From FEB-12 sp964503315 (lineage in GTDB: Bacteria > Zixibacteria > MSB-5A5 > GN15 > FEB-12), in assembly GCA_964503315.1 (NCBI GenBank), contig CAZCZL010000003.1, forward strand, positions 124,001 through 188,000: 64,000 nucleotides of DNA, in the 5' to 3' direction. Below are positions 26,659 to 35,492 of the stretch, one piece after another. Within the stretch, counting starts at the first letter, position 1. The number at the start of each line of letters is the position of its first letter. Made by a program: the position numbers and the translations under genes. The notes under the pieces were generated by a model, which was not told where the DNA came from, did no database searches, and was given only the letters and a program-made list of their open reading frames with translations.

Positions 26659-27252
26659 ATGCTCATTGGCCTGACTGGACAGATTGGGGCGGGAAAATCC
26701 ACCGTCGCAGAAATCCTCGAAGAATTCGGTGCTGGGGTGGTCGATGCGGACTCTATTGGAAAGCAGGTCGTCGATGAGTCGCCGGCTTTACTCAAAAAGC
26801 TGGTCAAGCGATTCGGGCGAGAAATATTGACGGGCACGGGAATGCTTGACCGGAAAGCCCTCGCCAGAAAGGCGTTCTCGACATCGGAGAACAAGCGGGC
26901 GCTGGATTCGCTGGTACATCCGTACCTCCTGAAAGAACTTCACAAACAGGTTAAGCTGGCGAGCAAAGCGTACCGGGTAGTGGTTATCGATGCCGCGCTC
27001 CTGCTCAACTGGGGGCTGGATAGCCAGGTCGATGCCACGGTGGTCGTGACTGCCAGCCAGAAAGTGCGGGTTGTGCGAATGGCGGAGCGGGGGTTCAGCC
27101 GAGAAGAAATTCTGGCGCGTCAGAAGGCTCAATATCCGTTGAGTGAGTACCGTCGGCGCGCGACTCACGTAATCGCCAACAACGGAGGCAGGAATGAGCT
27201 TCGACAGAGAGTGCTGAGGCTCTGGAAACGCTGGATACCCAAAGCATCTTGA
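26659..27252 (+). CDS. coaE: Dephospho-CoA kinase
   Basis: Last step of coenzyme A synthesis: phosphorylates the ribose 3'-OH of dephospho-CoA. The 197-residue P-loop kinase has GLTGQIGAGKST at 4-15, VVDADSIGKQV (the DAD motif binding the substrate), the hinge LVHPYLL and the VVIDAALLLNWGL block expected of the family. It begins after the small lipoprotein with a 42-base gap. polA-coaE proximity is common in bacteria. Confidence 0.93.
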   Translation: MLIGLTGQIGAGKSTVAEILEEFGAGVVDADSIGKQVVDESPALLKKLVKRFGREILTGTGMLDRKALARKAFSTSENKRALDSLVHPYLLKELHKQVKLASKAYRVVVIDAALLLNWGLDSQVDATVVVTASQKVRVVRMAERGFSREEILARQKAQYPLSEYRRRATHVIANNGGRNELRQRVLRLWKRWIPKAS

Positions 27253-27304
27253 CAGAACCGCTTCCAATCGGCAGATTCCAGTGCAAAACTGGATAGATGA
27301 CACC

Positions 27305-29311
27305 ATGCCGATACTTGACCCCGCCAACCGAATTCTCCACGACTACTCAATCGAACAATTGAAGGAACGGGCCGCCTATATGCGCGGGTTGAACCTGATC
27401 GCGCTCTGCTCGGCAGGGTCGGGGCATTCGGGCGGAACGTTGGGGGTGATGGATATCGTAGCCGCATTGTATCTCAGGGTGGCTCATCACAAGCCATCGG
27501 AGCCACTCTGGGAAGACCGTGACCGCATCATCTGGTCCGCGGGGCACAAAGCACCTGCGCTGTACACGGCGTTGGCTGTCTCCGGCTATTTCCCCGAGAT
27601 CGAGATGATGAAACTTCGCATGCTCGGCTCATCGCTGCAGGGGCATCCACATTGGCGGGATTGTCCGGGAGTGGAGATATCCTCAGGGTCACTGGGGCAG
27701 GGGTTCTCGGTGGCGGTAGGGGTCGCACTGGCGGCTCGTCTGAACGGGGAGGATCATCGAACATTCGCCATCACAACCGACGGTGAGCAGCAAGAGGGGT
27801 CGGTCTGGGAGGCAGCGATGGCTGCGGCGCACCATCGGCTGGATAACCTGATCCTGATTGTCGACAAGAACCGGCTTCAGATCGATGGGCCGGTCGCGGA
27901 GGTTATGAATATCGACCTGCTCGACGAGAAATATCGCGCGTTCGGGTGGCATGTGCTGGAAGTCGATGGACACGAAATGGCGGATATTGTCGCCAAGCTG
28001 GACTGGGCACGCAATCGGAATGACAGTAGCAAGCCAGTCTGCTTGATATGCCACACGAACAAGGGGCGGGGGGTATCATTCATGGAGAACGTGGTCGGAT
28101 GGCATGGCAAGCCGCCAAATCGGGAACAGTTGGATCGGGCATTGGCCGAGCTTGGAGTGGCGGAGAAGTTTGATGTCGAGGCGATGCTGGCGCATGGGAA
28201 AAGGTACCAGCAGCAAGTTGAAGTAACACTTGAAGCTGAGCTTCCGAGGTTCTCCCGCAACTACTGGTGGAATTCCGGACCGACCATGCGGGTCGAGATG
28301 CAGCCAAACCGGAAGGGGTTTGGGGCGGCACTCGACAAACACGGCGATGATGAGCGGATTGTCTGTATCGGCGCGGATATCTCGGACTCGATCACCATCT
28401 CTGATTTCTACAAAGACCACCAGGAGCGGAAGAACAGGTTTATCTCTGTCGGGATCGCGGAGCAGAACGCAACGACAGTAGCGGCGGGGTTGGCGAAAGA
28501 GGGGAAGATCCCGGTTTTTGGGACCTACGGCGTCTTTGCCTCGGCGCGGAATTTGGACCAGATACGGGTGTCCGTCTGCTACGCCAATTTGAATGTCCTG
28601 ATAGCCGGGGCGCATGGAGGGATATCGGTCGGGCCGGATGGGGCGACTCATCAGGAGCTGGAAGCATTGTTCCAGATGTGTGGGCTCCCGAACATGCATG
28701 TAGGAGTGCCGTGCGATATCATCGAGACCGAAAAGATGACGCGGGCGATGCTGTTTGAAGTCGTCGGGCCGAAGTATCTTCGGTTTGCGCGGGAAGCGAC
28801 GCCGATAGTCAGCAAACCGGATACGCCGTTCGTGTTTGGTCAGGCGAATATCTATCGGTTCAGGCGAGAGGCAGAGCAGTTCGTAGATGGGTTCGATATC
28901 AGTCTGGGACATGCCTACCGGAATGAGGACGAACGAGTATCCATTATTTCCTGCGGGCCAGAGTTGGCCGAGGCATTGCGGGCGGCCTGGATACTCAGGA
29001 CAGAGTACGGAATCGAGACGAGGGTAATCAATCTGCACACGCTCAAACCGATTGATATAGTGACAATCCAGCGAGCCGCACGGGAGACCGGCGTGGTACT
29101 GACCGCCGAAGAACATCAAATTGGCGGGTTGGGAAATCAGGTGGCATCGATTATATTGTCCGATAGTTCCAACGCGGGGAAGATGCCGCGATTTGGGATG
29201 GTTGGCGTGCGGGATCGCTTCGGCGAATCCGGCCAGCCGTGGCAGTTGATGAAGAAATACGGATTGACGGCTGAGTTTATCGCGAGAAGAGCCGTCGAGT
29301 TGATAGGATAA
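27305..29311 (+). CDS. tkt: Transketolase
   Basis: Thiamine-diphosphate enzyme of the non-oxidative pentose phosphate pathway. It can supply the erythrose 4-phosphate used by AroF. A single 668-residue chain carries both the N-terminal TPP-binding half (GHSGGTLG near residue 38; DG..QEGSVWEA near 158, with Lys/Asn in VDKNRLQIDG) and the C-terminal half (GIAEQNATTVAAGLA with the catalytic Glu, then AGAHGGISVGPDG). The TPP motif begins TTDGE rather than the usual GDGE. I start at ATG 27305; GTG 27281 is possible. In many bacteria with this sequence type the two halves are separate genes, so the fusion is worth noting. Confidence 0.9.
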   Translation: MPILDPANRILHDYSIEQLKERAAYMRGLNLIALCSAGSGHSGGTLGVMDIVAALYLRVAHHKPSEPLWEDRDRIIWSAGHKAPALYTALAVSGYFPEIEMMKLRMLGSSLQGHPHWRDCPGVEISSGSLGQGFSVAVGVALAARLNGEDHRTFAITTDGEQQEGSVWEAAMAAAHHRLDNLILIVDKNRLQIDGPVAEVMNIDLLDEKYRAFGWHVLEVDGHEMADIVAKLDWARNRNDSSKPVCLICHTNKGRGVSFMENVVGWHGKPPNREQLDRALAELGVAEKFDVEAMLAHGKRYQQQVEVTLEAELPRFSRNYWWNSGPTMRVEMQPNRKGFGAALDKHGDDERIVCIGADISDSITISDFYKDHQERKNRFISVGIAEQNATTVAAGLAKEGKIPVFGTYGVFASARNLDQIRVSVCYANLNVLIAGAHGGISVGPDGATHQELEALFQMCGLPNMHVGVPCDIIETEKMTRAMLFEVVGPKYLRFAREATPIVSKPDTPFVFGQANIYRFRREAEQFVDGFDISLGHAYRNEDERVSIISCGPELAEALRAAWILRTEYGIETRVINLHTLKPIDIVTIQRAARETGVVLTAEEHQIGGLGNQVASIILSDSSNAGKMPRFGMVGVRDRFGESGQPWQLMKKYGLTAEFIARRAVELIG

Positions 29312-29316
29312 CAGAG

Positions 29317-30501
29317 ATGCAATACACCGAACGAATTCAGAAGCTGGAATCCGAAGGCGCCTATGTGGTGCTGGCCAAAGCCAAAGAACTGGAGCGGAAA
29401 GGAAAGTCGATCATCCATCTCCAGATCGGCGAGCCGGATTTTGACACCCCCAAGAATATCATCGATGCCGCGATCAAGGCGATGCAGTCCGGGCAGACGC
29501 ACTATGCGCCATCGGCAGGTATTCCTGAAGCCCGCGAGGCAGTGGCCGAGTATCTGAGCAAGACCCGCGGTATCACGATCACGCCGGAGCAGACGGTCAT
29601 TATGCCAGGGGCCAAACCGTTTATCTATTGCGGTGTGACCGCGTTGGTGAACGAAGGAGATGAAGTGATCGTCCCGAATCCGGGGTATCCGCCGTACCGT
29701 TCGGTGGTGAAGTTTGTCGGCGGGAAGCCGGTCTCACTGCATTTGCGTGAGGAGTCGGACTTCCGGTTCAAGATCGATGAGTTCCGTTCGCTCATCACGC
29801 CCAAGACCAAGATGGTGATCATCAACTCCCCCGGCAACCCGACCGGCGGGATATTGCAGATGGAAGATCTGGAGGCGATCTATTTTGAAGCGAAAAAGCA
29901 TGACCTCTGGGTGCTCTCCGATGAGATCTACTCTCGGATGCTGTACGGCGACCAGAAATTCTACTCAATAGCATCGATTCCGGGGGCGATGGAGCGGACG
30001 ATCTGCATGGACGGGATGTCCAAGACCTATGCCATGACTGGCTGGCGCCTCGGCTTTGCGGCGATGCCGAAAAAGCTGGCGGAATATTTCTTCACTCTGG
30101 CAATCAACAATTTCTCGACTACGACGACTTTCTCCCAGTGGGGGATGATCGAGGGTTTGCGCGGCCCGCAGGATGATGTCGACAAGATGATCGCGGAGTT
30201 CACGAAACGTCGCGAAGTGATCATCAACGGCTTGAATGCAATAGAGGGAATTACCTGCAAGAAGCCGCTTGGGGCGTTCTACGCGTTTCCGAATATCACC
30301 GGGACCGGTCTCAAATCTCAGGAGTTCGCGGATCTGATGCTTGAGGAAGCGGGAGTCGCATGCCTTTCCGGTACCGCGTTTGGGGAGTATGGCGAGGGGT
30401 ATATCCGGTTCTCGTACGCCAATTCGATTGAGAATATCAACGAGGCGCTGAAGCGGATTGCGAGCGTGCTGGCGAAGCGGAAGGCATCGGTGGCGAAGTA
30501 G
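29317..30501 (+). CDS. Class I/II PLP-dependent aminotransferase (aspartate-aminotransferase type)
   Basis: A 394-residue fold-type I aminotransferase, 5 bases downstream of tkt. Visible signatures are QIGEPDFDTP near residue 33-42, HYAPSAGIPEAREAVA, NSPGNPTGG (binding the PLP ring and substrate carboxylate), LSDEIYSRMLYG, the PLP-lysine motif SKTYAMTGWRLGF, and the carboxylate-binding Arg in YIRFSYAN. It resembles the AspC/PatA-like Igamma group. Substrate could be aspartate, aromatic amino acids or prephenate. No Phe/Tyr-specific transaminase is near the aro genes, so a role there is possible but unproven. Confidence 0.88.
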   Translation: MQYTERIQKLESEGAYVVLAKAKELERKGKSIIHLQIGEPDFDTPKNIIDAAIKAMQSGQTHYAPSAGIPEAREAVAEYLSKTRGITITPEQTVIMPGAKPFIYCGVTALVNEGDEVIVPNPGYPPYRSVVKFVGGKPVSLHLREESDFRFKIDEFRSLITPKTKMVIINSPGNPTGGILQMEDLEAIYFEAKKHDLWVLSDEIYSRMLYGDQKFYSIASIPGAMERTICMDGMSKTYAMTGWRLGFAAMPKKLAEYFFTLAINNFSTTTTFSQWGMIEGLRGPQDDVDKMIAEFTKRREVIINGLNAIEGITCKKPLGAFYAFPNITGTGLKSQEFADLMLEEAGVACLSGTAFGEYGEGYIRFSYANSIENINEALKRIASVLAKRKASVAK

Positions 30502-30517
30502 ATTCAGCCTAAGATGT

Positions 30518-30546
30518 GAGGACTCTCACTGACCGTAAGAGTCCTC
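30518..30546 (+). terminator. Inverted repeat after the aminotransferase gene, possible terminator
   Basis: GAGGACTCT and AGAGTCCTC form a perfect 9-base stem around an 11-base loop, starting 16 bases after the stop codon. No T-tract follows, so intrinsic termination would be weak; it could instead protect the 3' end. Confidence 0.45.
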
Positions 30547-30584
30547 CTGCAATTGTCGAGCATCACTATCCCCCCTGTTTTAAC

Positions 30585-30613
30585 TTGCCGTTTTTGAGGC
30601 ATTCCCATACCCT
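30585..30613 (+). promoter_or_regulatory. Weak promoter candidate before the NlpC/P60 gene
   Basis: TTGCCG at 30585-30590 and TACCCT at 30608-30613 are separated by 17 bases. The match to the -35/-10 consensus is partial (4/6 and 3/6). The start codon is only 7 bases beyond the -10, which would give an almost leaderless transcript. Confidence 0.2.
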
Positions 30614-30619
30614 TTTCCC

Positions 30620-31414
30620 GTGAAATACGGATACGTTACTACCAATATCCTCGACCTCTGGGCGGAGCCGAAATTCAATTCCGAGCGGGCCAGCCAACTC
30701 TTTTTTGGCGAGGCTGTCGAAGTCGTCGGCACAGGGGAAGGGAACTACATTCAGGTGCGGCAAGCTGACGGGTATACCGGCTTTGCCGATGTGAGGCATC
30801 TGGCGGAGATAGCGGATGACCAGTACCGCGCGCAAGTGGACCGTGCGAGAGGGGTCATTGTCAGCCCACAAGCCAAGATACTGGACCACGATCTTAAGGC
30901 TGTCGCGCCGTACTTCCTTCTGTACGGCACGCGAGTGCAGATCGCAGGACAGAACCGCGGGTTCACAGAGATACGGATCCCCAATGGGGATATCGTGCTG
31001 GTCAAGGCAAACGCGATAAATGAAATTCCCGGCCAGGGGTCAAAGATCGGCGGGAATACGCTGGTGACCGAGGCGAAGAAGTTCCTCGGCGTGCCGTACC
31101 TCTGGGGGGGCATATCGCCGAACGGGTTTGACTGTTCGGGCCTGACGCAGACGATCTGTCGTCGGTTCGGAGTAACTATTCCGCGCGACACCAAGGATCA
31201 GATCAGTGCGGGGGAGCAAATACCGCGCGGCAAGATAAAGACCGGCGATTTGGTCTTTTTCAAACGTCACGTGGGTTTCGCGATAGGATCGGACACTATC
31301 ATTCATTCATCGGTTGGCGGTTCCGGCGTACGGATAAACAGCCTGACAGCAGGCAAGACCGACTACCGAGAGGATCTCGATAAGGATTTTAACCAGGCAC
31401 GACGGATCGTTTAG
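30620..31414 (+). CDS. NlpC/P60 gamma-D-glutamyl-L-diamino-acid endopeptidase (YkfC-like) with SH3-type domains
   Basis: A 264-residue cysteine peptidase. The first ~150 residues are two SH3b-like barrels (LDLWAEPKFNSE..; later YFLLYGTRVQIAGQ). The NlpC/P60 domain has catalytic Cys172 in FDCSGL, His in KRHVGFAIG and a second His in IIHSS. There is no signal peptide, which fits the cytoplasmic murein-peptide recycling enzyme YkfC, not a wall hydrolase. The next gene is a YkfB-like Ala-Glu epimerase that starts immediately after the stop, the same pairing as the Bacillus ykf operon. Start is GTG 30620. The role in muropeptide recycling is therefore inferred from domain, localisation and partner. 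Confidence 0.87.
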   Translation: MKYGYVTTNILDLWAEPKFNSERASQLFFGEAVEVVGTGEGNYIQVRQADGYTGFADVRHLAEIADDQYRAQVDRARGVIVSPQAKILDHDLKAVAPYFLLYGTRVQIAGQNRGFTEIRIPNGDIVLVKANAINEIPGQGSKIGGNTLVTEAKKFLGVPYLWGGISPNGFDCSGLTQTICRRFGVTIPRDTKDQISAGEQIPRGKIKTGDLVFFKRHVGFAIGSDTIIHSSVGGSGVRINSLTAGKTDYREDLDKDFNQARRIV

Positions 31415-32455
31415 ATGAGCAAAATACAGATCGACACCTTTAAGCTGTCTCTTCCGCTGAAGAAGAAGTTCCAGGTCTCCAAAGGGGGGGCGGAGATAAA
31501 GACGAATCTGCTGACGATACTGAACAACCGTTATTTCGGCGAAGCATCGGGCTCGGTGCACTATGGGCCATCGGTTGAGCAGATCGAGGCAGACTTGAAG
31601 AAGGGGATCGGGTATCTCTCAAACGGGAAAGAGATCAATACTCACACGCTTGTGGAAATAGCGGAGTTTGATATCAGCTCGGTCGCCCGTTCGGCATTGA
31701 TGGGGATGGTACTTCATTATCTCTCCGGCGAATCCGAGCGGTATCCCTGGGAGATTTTGGGATTACAGACACCGGTCGGGATCAAGAGTTCATTCACTAT
31801 CGGCATCGATGAGCCGGGGGCGATGTTGACGTCGATAAAGGAATCTGCGTATCCGATCATCAAAATCAAGCTCGGTTTTGATGAGGATATCAAGGTTATC
31901 GAAGGATTGAAGGATATCATTGGGAAAGATATCCGGGTCGACGCCAATGGTGGTTGGACGCTCGACAAGGCCGAGGAGATGATCTACTACCTGTCGAAGC
32001 AAAATGTGCGGATTATCGAACAGCCGACGGATATCGACCAGGTGATGGACTGGAAACATCTGAAAAAGAACTCACCTAATGTCGAGCTGTTTCTGGATGA
32101 AGGGGTCAGCACGGTAGACGATTACGAGGGGGTGGCCGAGTTTGTCGATGGTGTCAATATCAAGATGGAGAAATCAGGCGGTATCCTCGAGGCAGTACGC
32201 ATAGCCGAGCATGCGCGGAAGGATAAGCGAAAGGTGATGCTCGGCTGTATGGTGGAGTCATCGGTAGGTATAGCCCAGTCCGTCTATATGTCATCCCTGG
32301 CGGATTATTGCGATCTGGACGGCCCGCAGTTACTCGAACAGGATATTGCTTCGGGCATACTGTATCAGAAGGAATCGATACAGGTCGACCGCGAGATCAT
32401 CGGAGGACCAAAGCTTAAGCGCGATGTGGTCGAGAAATATCTCAAAACTGACTAG
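31415..32455 (+). CDS. Dipeptide epimerase (L-Ala-D/L-Glu epimerase, enolase superfamily)
   Basis: A muconate-lactonising-subgroup enolase-superfamily enzyme (346 residues) that likely interconverts L-Ala-D-Glu and L-Ala-L-Glu so that wall peptides can be digested. Catalytic features in order: IIKIKLGF (KxK acid/base near 150), metal ligands in RVDANGGW, RIIEQPT and LFLDEG, the second catalytic lysine in VNIKMEKSGG, and GCMVESSVG near the C terminus, which is typical of dipeptide epimerases. It directly abuts the YkfC-like peptidase gene and precedes a murein amidase. Alternative MLE-group activities (o-succinylbenzoate synthase) are less consistent with the neighbours. Confidence 0.88.
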   Translation: MSKIQIDTFKLSLPLKKKFQVSKGGAEIKTNLLTILNNRYFGEASGSVHYGPSVEQIEADLKKGIGYLSNGKEINTHTLVEIAEFDISSVARSALMGMVLHYLSGESERYPWEILGLQTPVGIKSSFTIGIDEPGAMLTSIKESAYPIIKIKLGFDEDIKVIEGLKDIIGKDIRVDANGGWTLDKAEEMIYYLSKQNVRIIEQPTDIDQVMDWKHLKKNSPNVELFLDEGVSTVDDYEGVAEFVDGVNIKMEKSGGILEAVRIAEHARKDKRKVMLGCMVESSVGIAQSVYMSSLADYCDLDGPQLLEQDIASGILYQKESIQVDREIIGGPKLKRDVVEKYLKTD

Positions 32456-34325
32456 CCTTTTGGTGCTGGTGGCCGCGTTCGCGACATCGGCATTGGCGGC
32501 GCAAGATTCAATCCTGATAGTCTATCCCAAGCCGGGACAGATGATGGGGTCGACTGACTCCGCGTTTGTGCTTGGATCGGTTCCCAAGGCGATCATGACC
32601 AAGGGGCGAGAGTTGATCGTGCGGGTCAACGGGAGCGCGTTTCCGGTACATCCTGAGGGAACCTTTATCGGCTTTGTCCCCCTGAAGCCCGGTGACTTTC
32701 TGTTTGAGGTCACCGCACATGAGAAGCCTCCGGCGGAGTCGAAGAAACATACGAAGGTACTGTCAAAAGGTTCGGTCGCGGTCAAAGTGCCATTACCGCC
32801 AGTGCGGATGGCATTCGATACATTGCGAATAGTAGGTGATTATCAGCCGCCGCGAGGGGATCTGGTAGTGTCAACGGGGGAACTACTCGAAGTCTCATTT
32901 CAGGGGACGCCGGGTGGGACCGCCTGGTTTTCTATACCGGGAGTGGTTGATTCAATACCGATGTCCGAGATGGCGCCGCACACTCAGGGATACTGGGGAG
33001 ACGCGTTATTTGGAGAAGGCGCTGTGACAGATTCATCGGATCCGGAAGGAACATACACCGGATTTGTAACGGTCCGAGAGTCATTCCGAGCGGATACCGC
33101 GAGAATATCCTACTACTTGAGCGCGTCGGGAAAGGGGAAAGTTGACTCAGCGCAGGCGGTCAAGGGAATGACCAATGTGGTGACCTTGCAGTCAAAGTAT
33201 CGAATAACGATAAACACACCAATGCTTCCGTTCTCGCTAAGGACGAAAGATTCGATCATCGTGATCCGGCATGGCATACAGCAGGGTTACCTTGCCGCAT
33301 TTCAGCCGCGTGGACTGGAGTTGCTGGCAATAGCATCGGAAGGGGATTGGTATAAGGTGCGCCTCTCGCAGACGCAATTCGGCTGGGTGAACGGGGCACA
33401 GATGGAAAGGTTGCCATCGGGGACACTTCCGCCGCACAGCTACGTCAAGTCGATCCGTCATTATTCATATGACGACAGCGTGGTGATCCAGATGCCGGTG
33501 AGCGGGCTGCATCCCTTCCGGTCATTTGAGGATGATCGCCAGACGTTGCGCGTGCAGTTGTTCGGGGTAACGTCGAATACAGACTGGATCCGGTACGATG
33601 TGTCGGACTCACTGGTGGATTTCGCCAAGTGGTACCAGCCTGAGCCTGGGCTGTTTGAATTGACCATATCGCTTAGAAAAGATGTTTGGGGGTATGACTG
33701 TTATTACGCCAAGGGGAGTTTCTGCATTAGTTTGAAGCGACCGCCGAAACATCTGGAGACGCTGAAGGGGAAGCGGATCGTGATCGACCCCGGTCATTCG
33801 AAAGACCCTGGCTCGATAGGGCCATCGGGATATACCGAAGCCGAGGCGAATCTGGCGATCGCGAAAGAGGTGCGTGACGCACTGGTGGCAAAGGGCGCGA
33901 CAGTCATCATGACTCGAACTGATATGAAAGATGTGCCGCTGGCTGACCGACCGGTGATCGCCAAGGCGAATCGCGCGGATCTGTTCGTGTCGATCCATAA
34001 CAACGCATTGCCGGATGGGGTGAATCCGTTCTCCAAAACTTTCGGTACCGCGAGTTTCTACTACAGTCTTCACTCGCTTAACCTGGCGAGAGCGATACAT
34101 GGTGAGATGGTGAAAGAAACGGGTCTTCCGGATTACGGCGTCTATCATGGAAATCTGGCGGTGATTAGACCGACGGAGTTTCCGGCGGTGCTGGTGGAGT
34201 GCGCGTTCATGATGCTTCCGGAACAGGAAGTGCTGATAAAGAGCGACAAATTCCGCCATCAAGTGGCGAAGGCTGTAACCTCGGGTGTAGAGCAATTCTT
34301 GAAGGAGTTTGACCATGGGCGATAA
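32424..34325 (+). CDS. Secreted N-acetylmuramoyl-L-alanine amidase (Amidase_3)
   Basis: Cleaves the amide bond between muramic acid and the stem peptide. From ATG 32424 (32 bases inside the epimerase gene) it has 633 residues. A signal peptide (RNISKLTSLLVLVAAFATSALA) is followed by an Ig-like/SH3-rich middle (GDWYKVRLSQTQFGWV near 312-327) and an AMIN-like segment, then the catalytic Amidase_3 domain from about 450: IDPGHSKDPG (zinc His), EAEANLAIAKEV (zinc Glu), SIHNNA (zinc His) and a late ECAFMM (catalytic Glu). The coupling to cytoplasmic recycling enzymes suggests that it feeds them. AmiC/CwlM-type regulation cannot be read from sequence. Confidence 0.9.
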   Translation: MWSRNISKLTSLLVLVAAFATSALAAQDSILIVYPKPGQMMGSTDSAFVLGSVPKAIMTKGRELIVRVNGSAFPVHPEGTFIGFVPLKPGDFLFEVTAHEKPPAESKKHTKVLSKGSVAVKVPLPPVRMAFDTLRIVGDYQPPRGDLVVSTGELLEVSFQGTPGGTAWFSIPGVVDSIPMSEMAPHTQGYWGDALFGEGAVTDSSDPEGTYTGFVTVRESFRADTARISYYLSASGKGKVDSAQAVKGMTNVVTLQSKYRITINTPMLPFSLRTKDSIIVIRHGIQQGYLAAFQPRGLELLAIASEGDWYKVRLSQTQFGWVNGAQMERLPSGTLPPHSYVKSIRHYSYDDSVVIQMPVSGLHPFRSFEDDRQTLRVQLFGVTSNTDWIRYDVSDSLVDFAKWYQPEPGLFELTISLRKDVWGYDCYYAKGSFCISLKRPPKHLETLKGKRIVIDPGHSKDPGSIGPSGYTEAEANLAIAKEVRDALVAKGATVIMTRTDMKDVPLADRPVIAKANRADLFVSIHNNALPDGVNPFSKTFGTASFYYSLHSLNLARAIHGEMVKETGLPDYGVYHGNLAVIRPTEFPAVLVECAFMMLPEQEVLIKSDKFRHQVAKAVTSGVEQFLKEFDHGR

Positions 34326-34569
34326 GGCGCAGGCGGCGGAAGGTCCGAAGCAGCCTTACTGGATCGTCTATTTAGGGCTGCTGTTGGCGGGAGTGTTGAT
34401 GTTGTCTCAGGCGGCGGGGTATTATCCGCTGCAGAAGATATCGGCGAAGTTGTCATTGGGATTGCTGTATTCGGCAGTGGCGCTGTATGTGGGGAATGGA
34501 AGAGCACCGGGCTATATCGGGACGGTCATAATCTGGGGAGCGATCATCATGTCCTTCTTGATCAGATAA
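34315..34569 (+). CDS. Small membrane protein, function unknown
   Basis: 84 residues from ATG 34315. A textbook ribosome site (AAGGAG) ends 7 bases upstream, inside the amidase gene. A short charged N terminus (GDKAQAAEGPKQP) is followed by two to three hydrophobic segments (YWIVYLGLLLAGVLMLS; LSLGLLYSAVALYVG; IGTVIIWGAIIMSFLI). I do not recognise a family. The overlap with the amidase gene and the strong ribosome site make it a real coupled gene. It ends the murein cluster. Confidence 0.75.
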   Translation: MGDKAQAAEGPKQPYWIVYLGLLLAGVLMLSQAAGYYPLQKISAKLSLGLLYSAVALYVGNGRAPGYIGTVIIWGAIIMSFLIR

Positions 34570-34590
34570 TCGGCGATCCTCGCAAATGAA

Positions 34591-34621
34591 AACGGCGGCT
34601 GAGAAGAACTCAACCGCCGTT
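34591..34621. terminator. Bidirectional hairpin terminator between convergent genes
   Basis: A 13-base stem (AACGGCGGCTGAG / CTCAACCGCCGTT, one wobble) with a 5-base loop lies between the small membrane protein gene (+) and the secreted-protein gene (-). The A-run on its left gives a T-tract on the minus strand, so it is strongest for the minus-strand gene. Confidence 0.8.
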
Positions 34622-34642
34622 AGTATTGATGCAGCTACCTGC

Positions 34643-35293
34643 TTACTTGTCTTTCTTCTCGCGATTTTCGTTCGCTTCGGCGCGGGCCTTGGCGCCACGT
34701 TGTTTGTTGGCCTTGGCTTCGGCCTTCTTCTCATCCTGCCATTTTTTGGCGTGATGGTTCACTTGCGCAAAGTGTTTTCCCTCGGCGCGCCATTTGATGA
34801 CTTCCTCGGGGGAAACACCATACAGCTTCGAGAACAAACGGAGATTGGTCAGGTTAACGATCTCAGCATCAGAGAGCTGGATCTTCTTCCACTCTTCACG
34901 CGGATGCTTTTTGAAGTAGCCATACGCCTTGCCATACGGCGGACCCGGATCGACCGTCACAGGGACATAGTAGATCTCCGGGCTGAGACCGAAATGGATG
35001 GTGATATCGAGCCAGGATTTGTTGAGCGCGCGAAGTTCCATCACCGGCGCGGGCTTGACGCCGGCACGTTCGGCGATGAAGAAAACGACGGCGAGCTCCT
35101 CATCGGAAACACCCTTCTTCTTGATTGTCGTGACGGCGCGTTCCGGGACATTGAAGAATTTGCCGACCGCGAGATAATACTGGCGGATGCTGGAATCATC
35201 GTTGGCCGATGACTTCGCCTGGTCGCCGGCAAACGCGGAGACAGAAGCGAGTAGAAGCATGCTGAAAAGTATGCCGAAAGTCAGTCGTTTCAT
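34643..35293 (-). CDS. Secreted protein with duplicated helical module and charged tail
   Basis: I cannot assign a function. It has 216 residues: a signal peptide (KRLTFGILFSMLLLASVSAFA), then two related ~45-residue helical units. In unit 1, GVSDEELAVVFFIAERAGV precedes PAPVMELRALNKSWLDI. Unit 2 has QLSDAEIVNLTNLRLFSKLYGV then SPEEVIKWRAEGK. They share SD..E..., G-V-x-P..V..., an R-[AL].-x-K/GK pattern and a following hydrophobic/His position. The last ~40 residues are almost all Lys, Glu, Ala and Asn (AKANKQRGAKARAEANENRE). A good ribosome site (AGGAAAGGAA) precedes the ATG. The terminator at 34591 follows. Confidence 0.8.
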   Translation of the reverse strand: MKRLTFGILFSMLLLASVSAFAGDQAKSSANDDSSIRQYYLAVGKFFNVPERAVTTIKKKGVSDEELAVVFFIAERAGVKPAPVMELRALNKSWLDITIHFGLSPEIYYVPVTVDPGPPYGKAYGYFKKHPREEWKKIQLSDAEIVNLTNLRLFSKLYGVSPEEVIKWRAEGKHFAQVNHHAKKWQDEKKAEAKANKQRGAKARAEANENREKKDK

Positions 35294-35492
35294 GATGACA
35301 TTCCTTTCCTAGTGATACCGAGATTATCGGCATCGGGACGAGTCGAATTGAAAAGAATCAAGTGGGAAACGGCTGAATCAGCGGATGGCTCAGGCTAACG
35401 GCAACTGCCGCAACCTTGTATCCGTCTGCGAGATAACGGGAAATTTATTCCACCCGACCTTGGTTCTGGCCGGGCGGCTATAAAATGGCGGT

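Noticed and set aside
28076..29119. 347-codon minus-strand frame inside the transketolase gene
   Set aside because: Antisense shadow; no start signal and no family-like motifs.
34586..35212. 208-codon plus-strand frame opposite the secreted protein
   Set aside because: It begins in the terminator hairpin and is antisense to a gene with a clear signal peptide and ribosome site.
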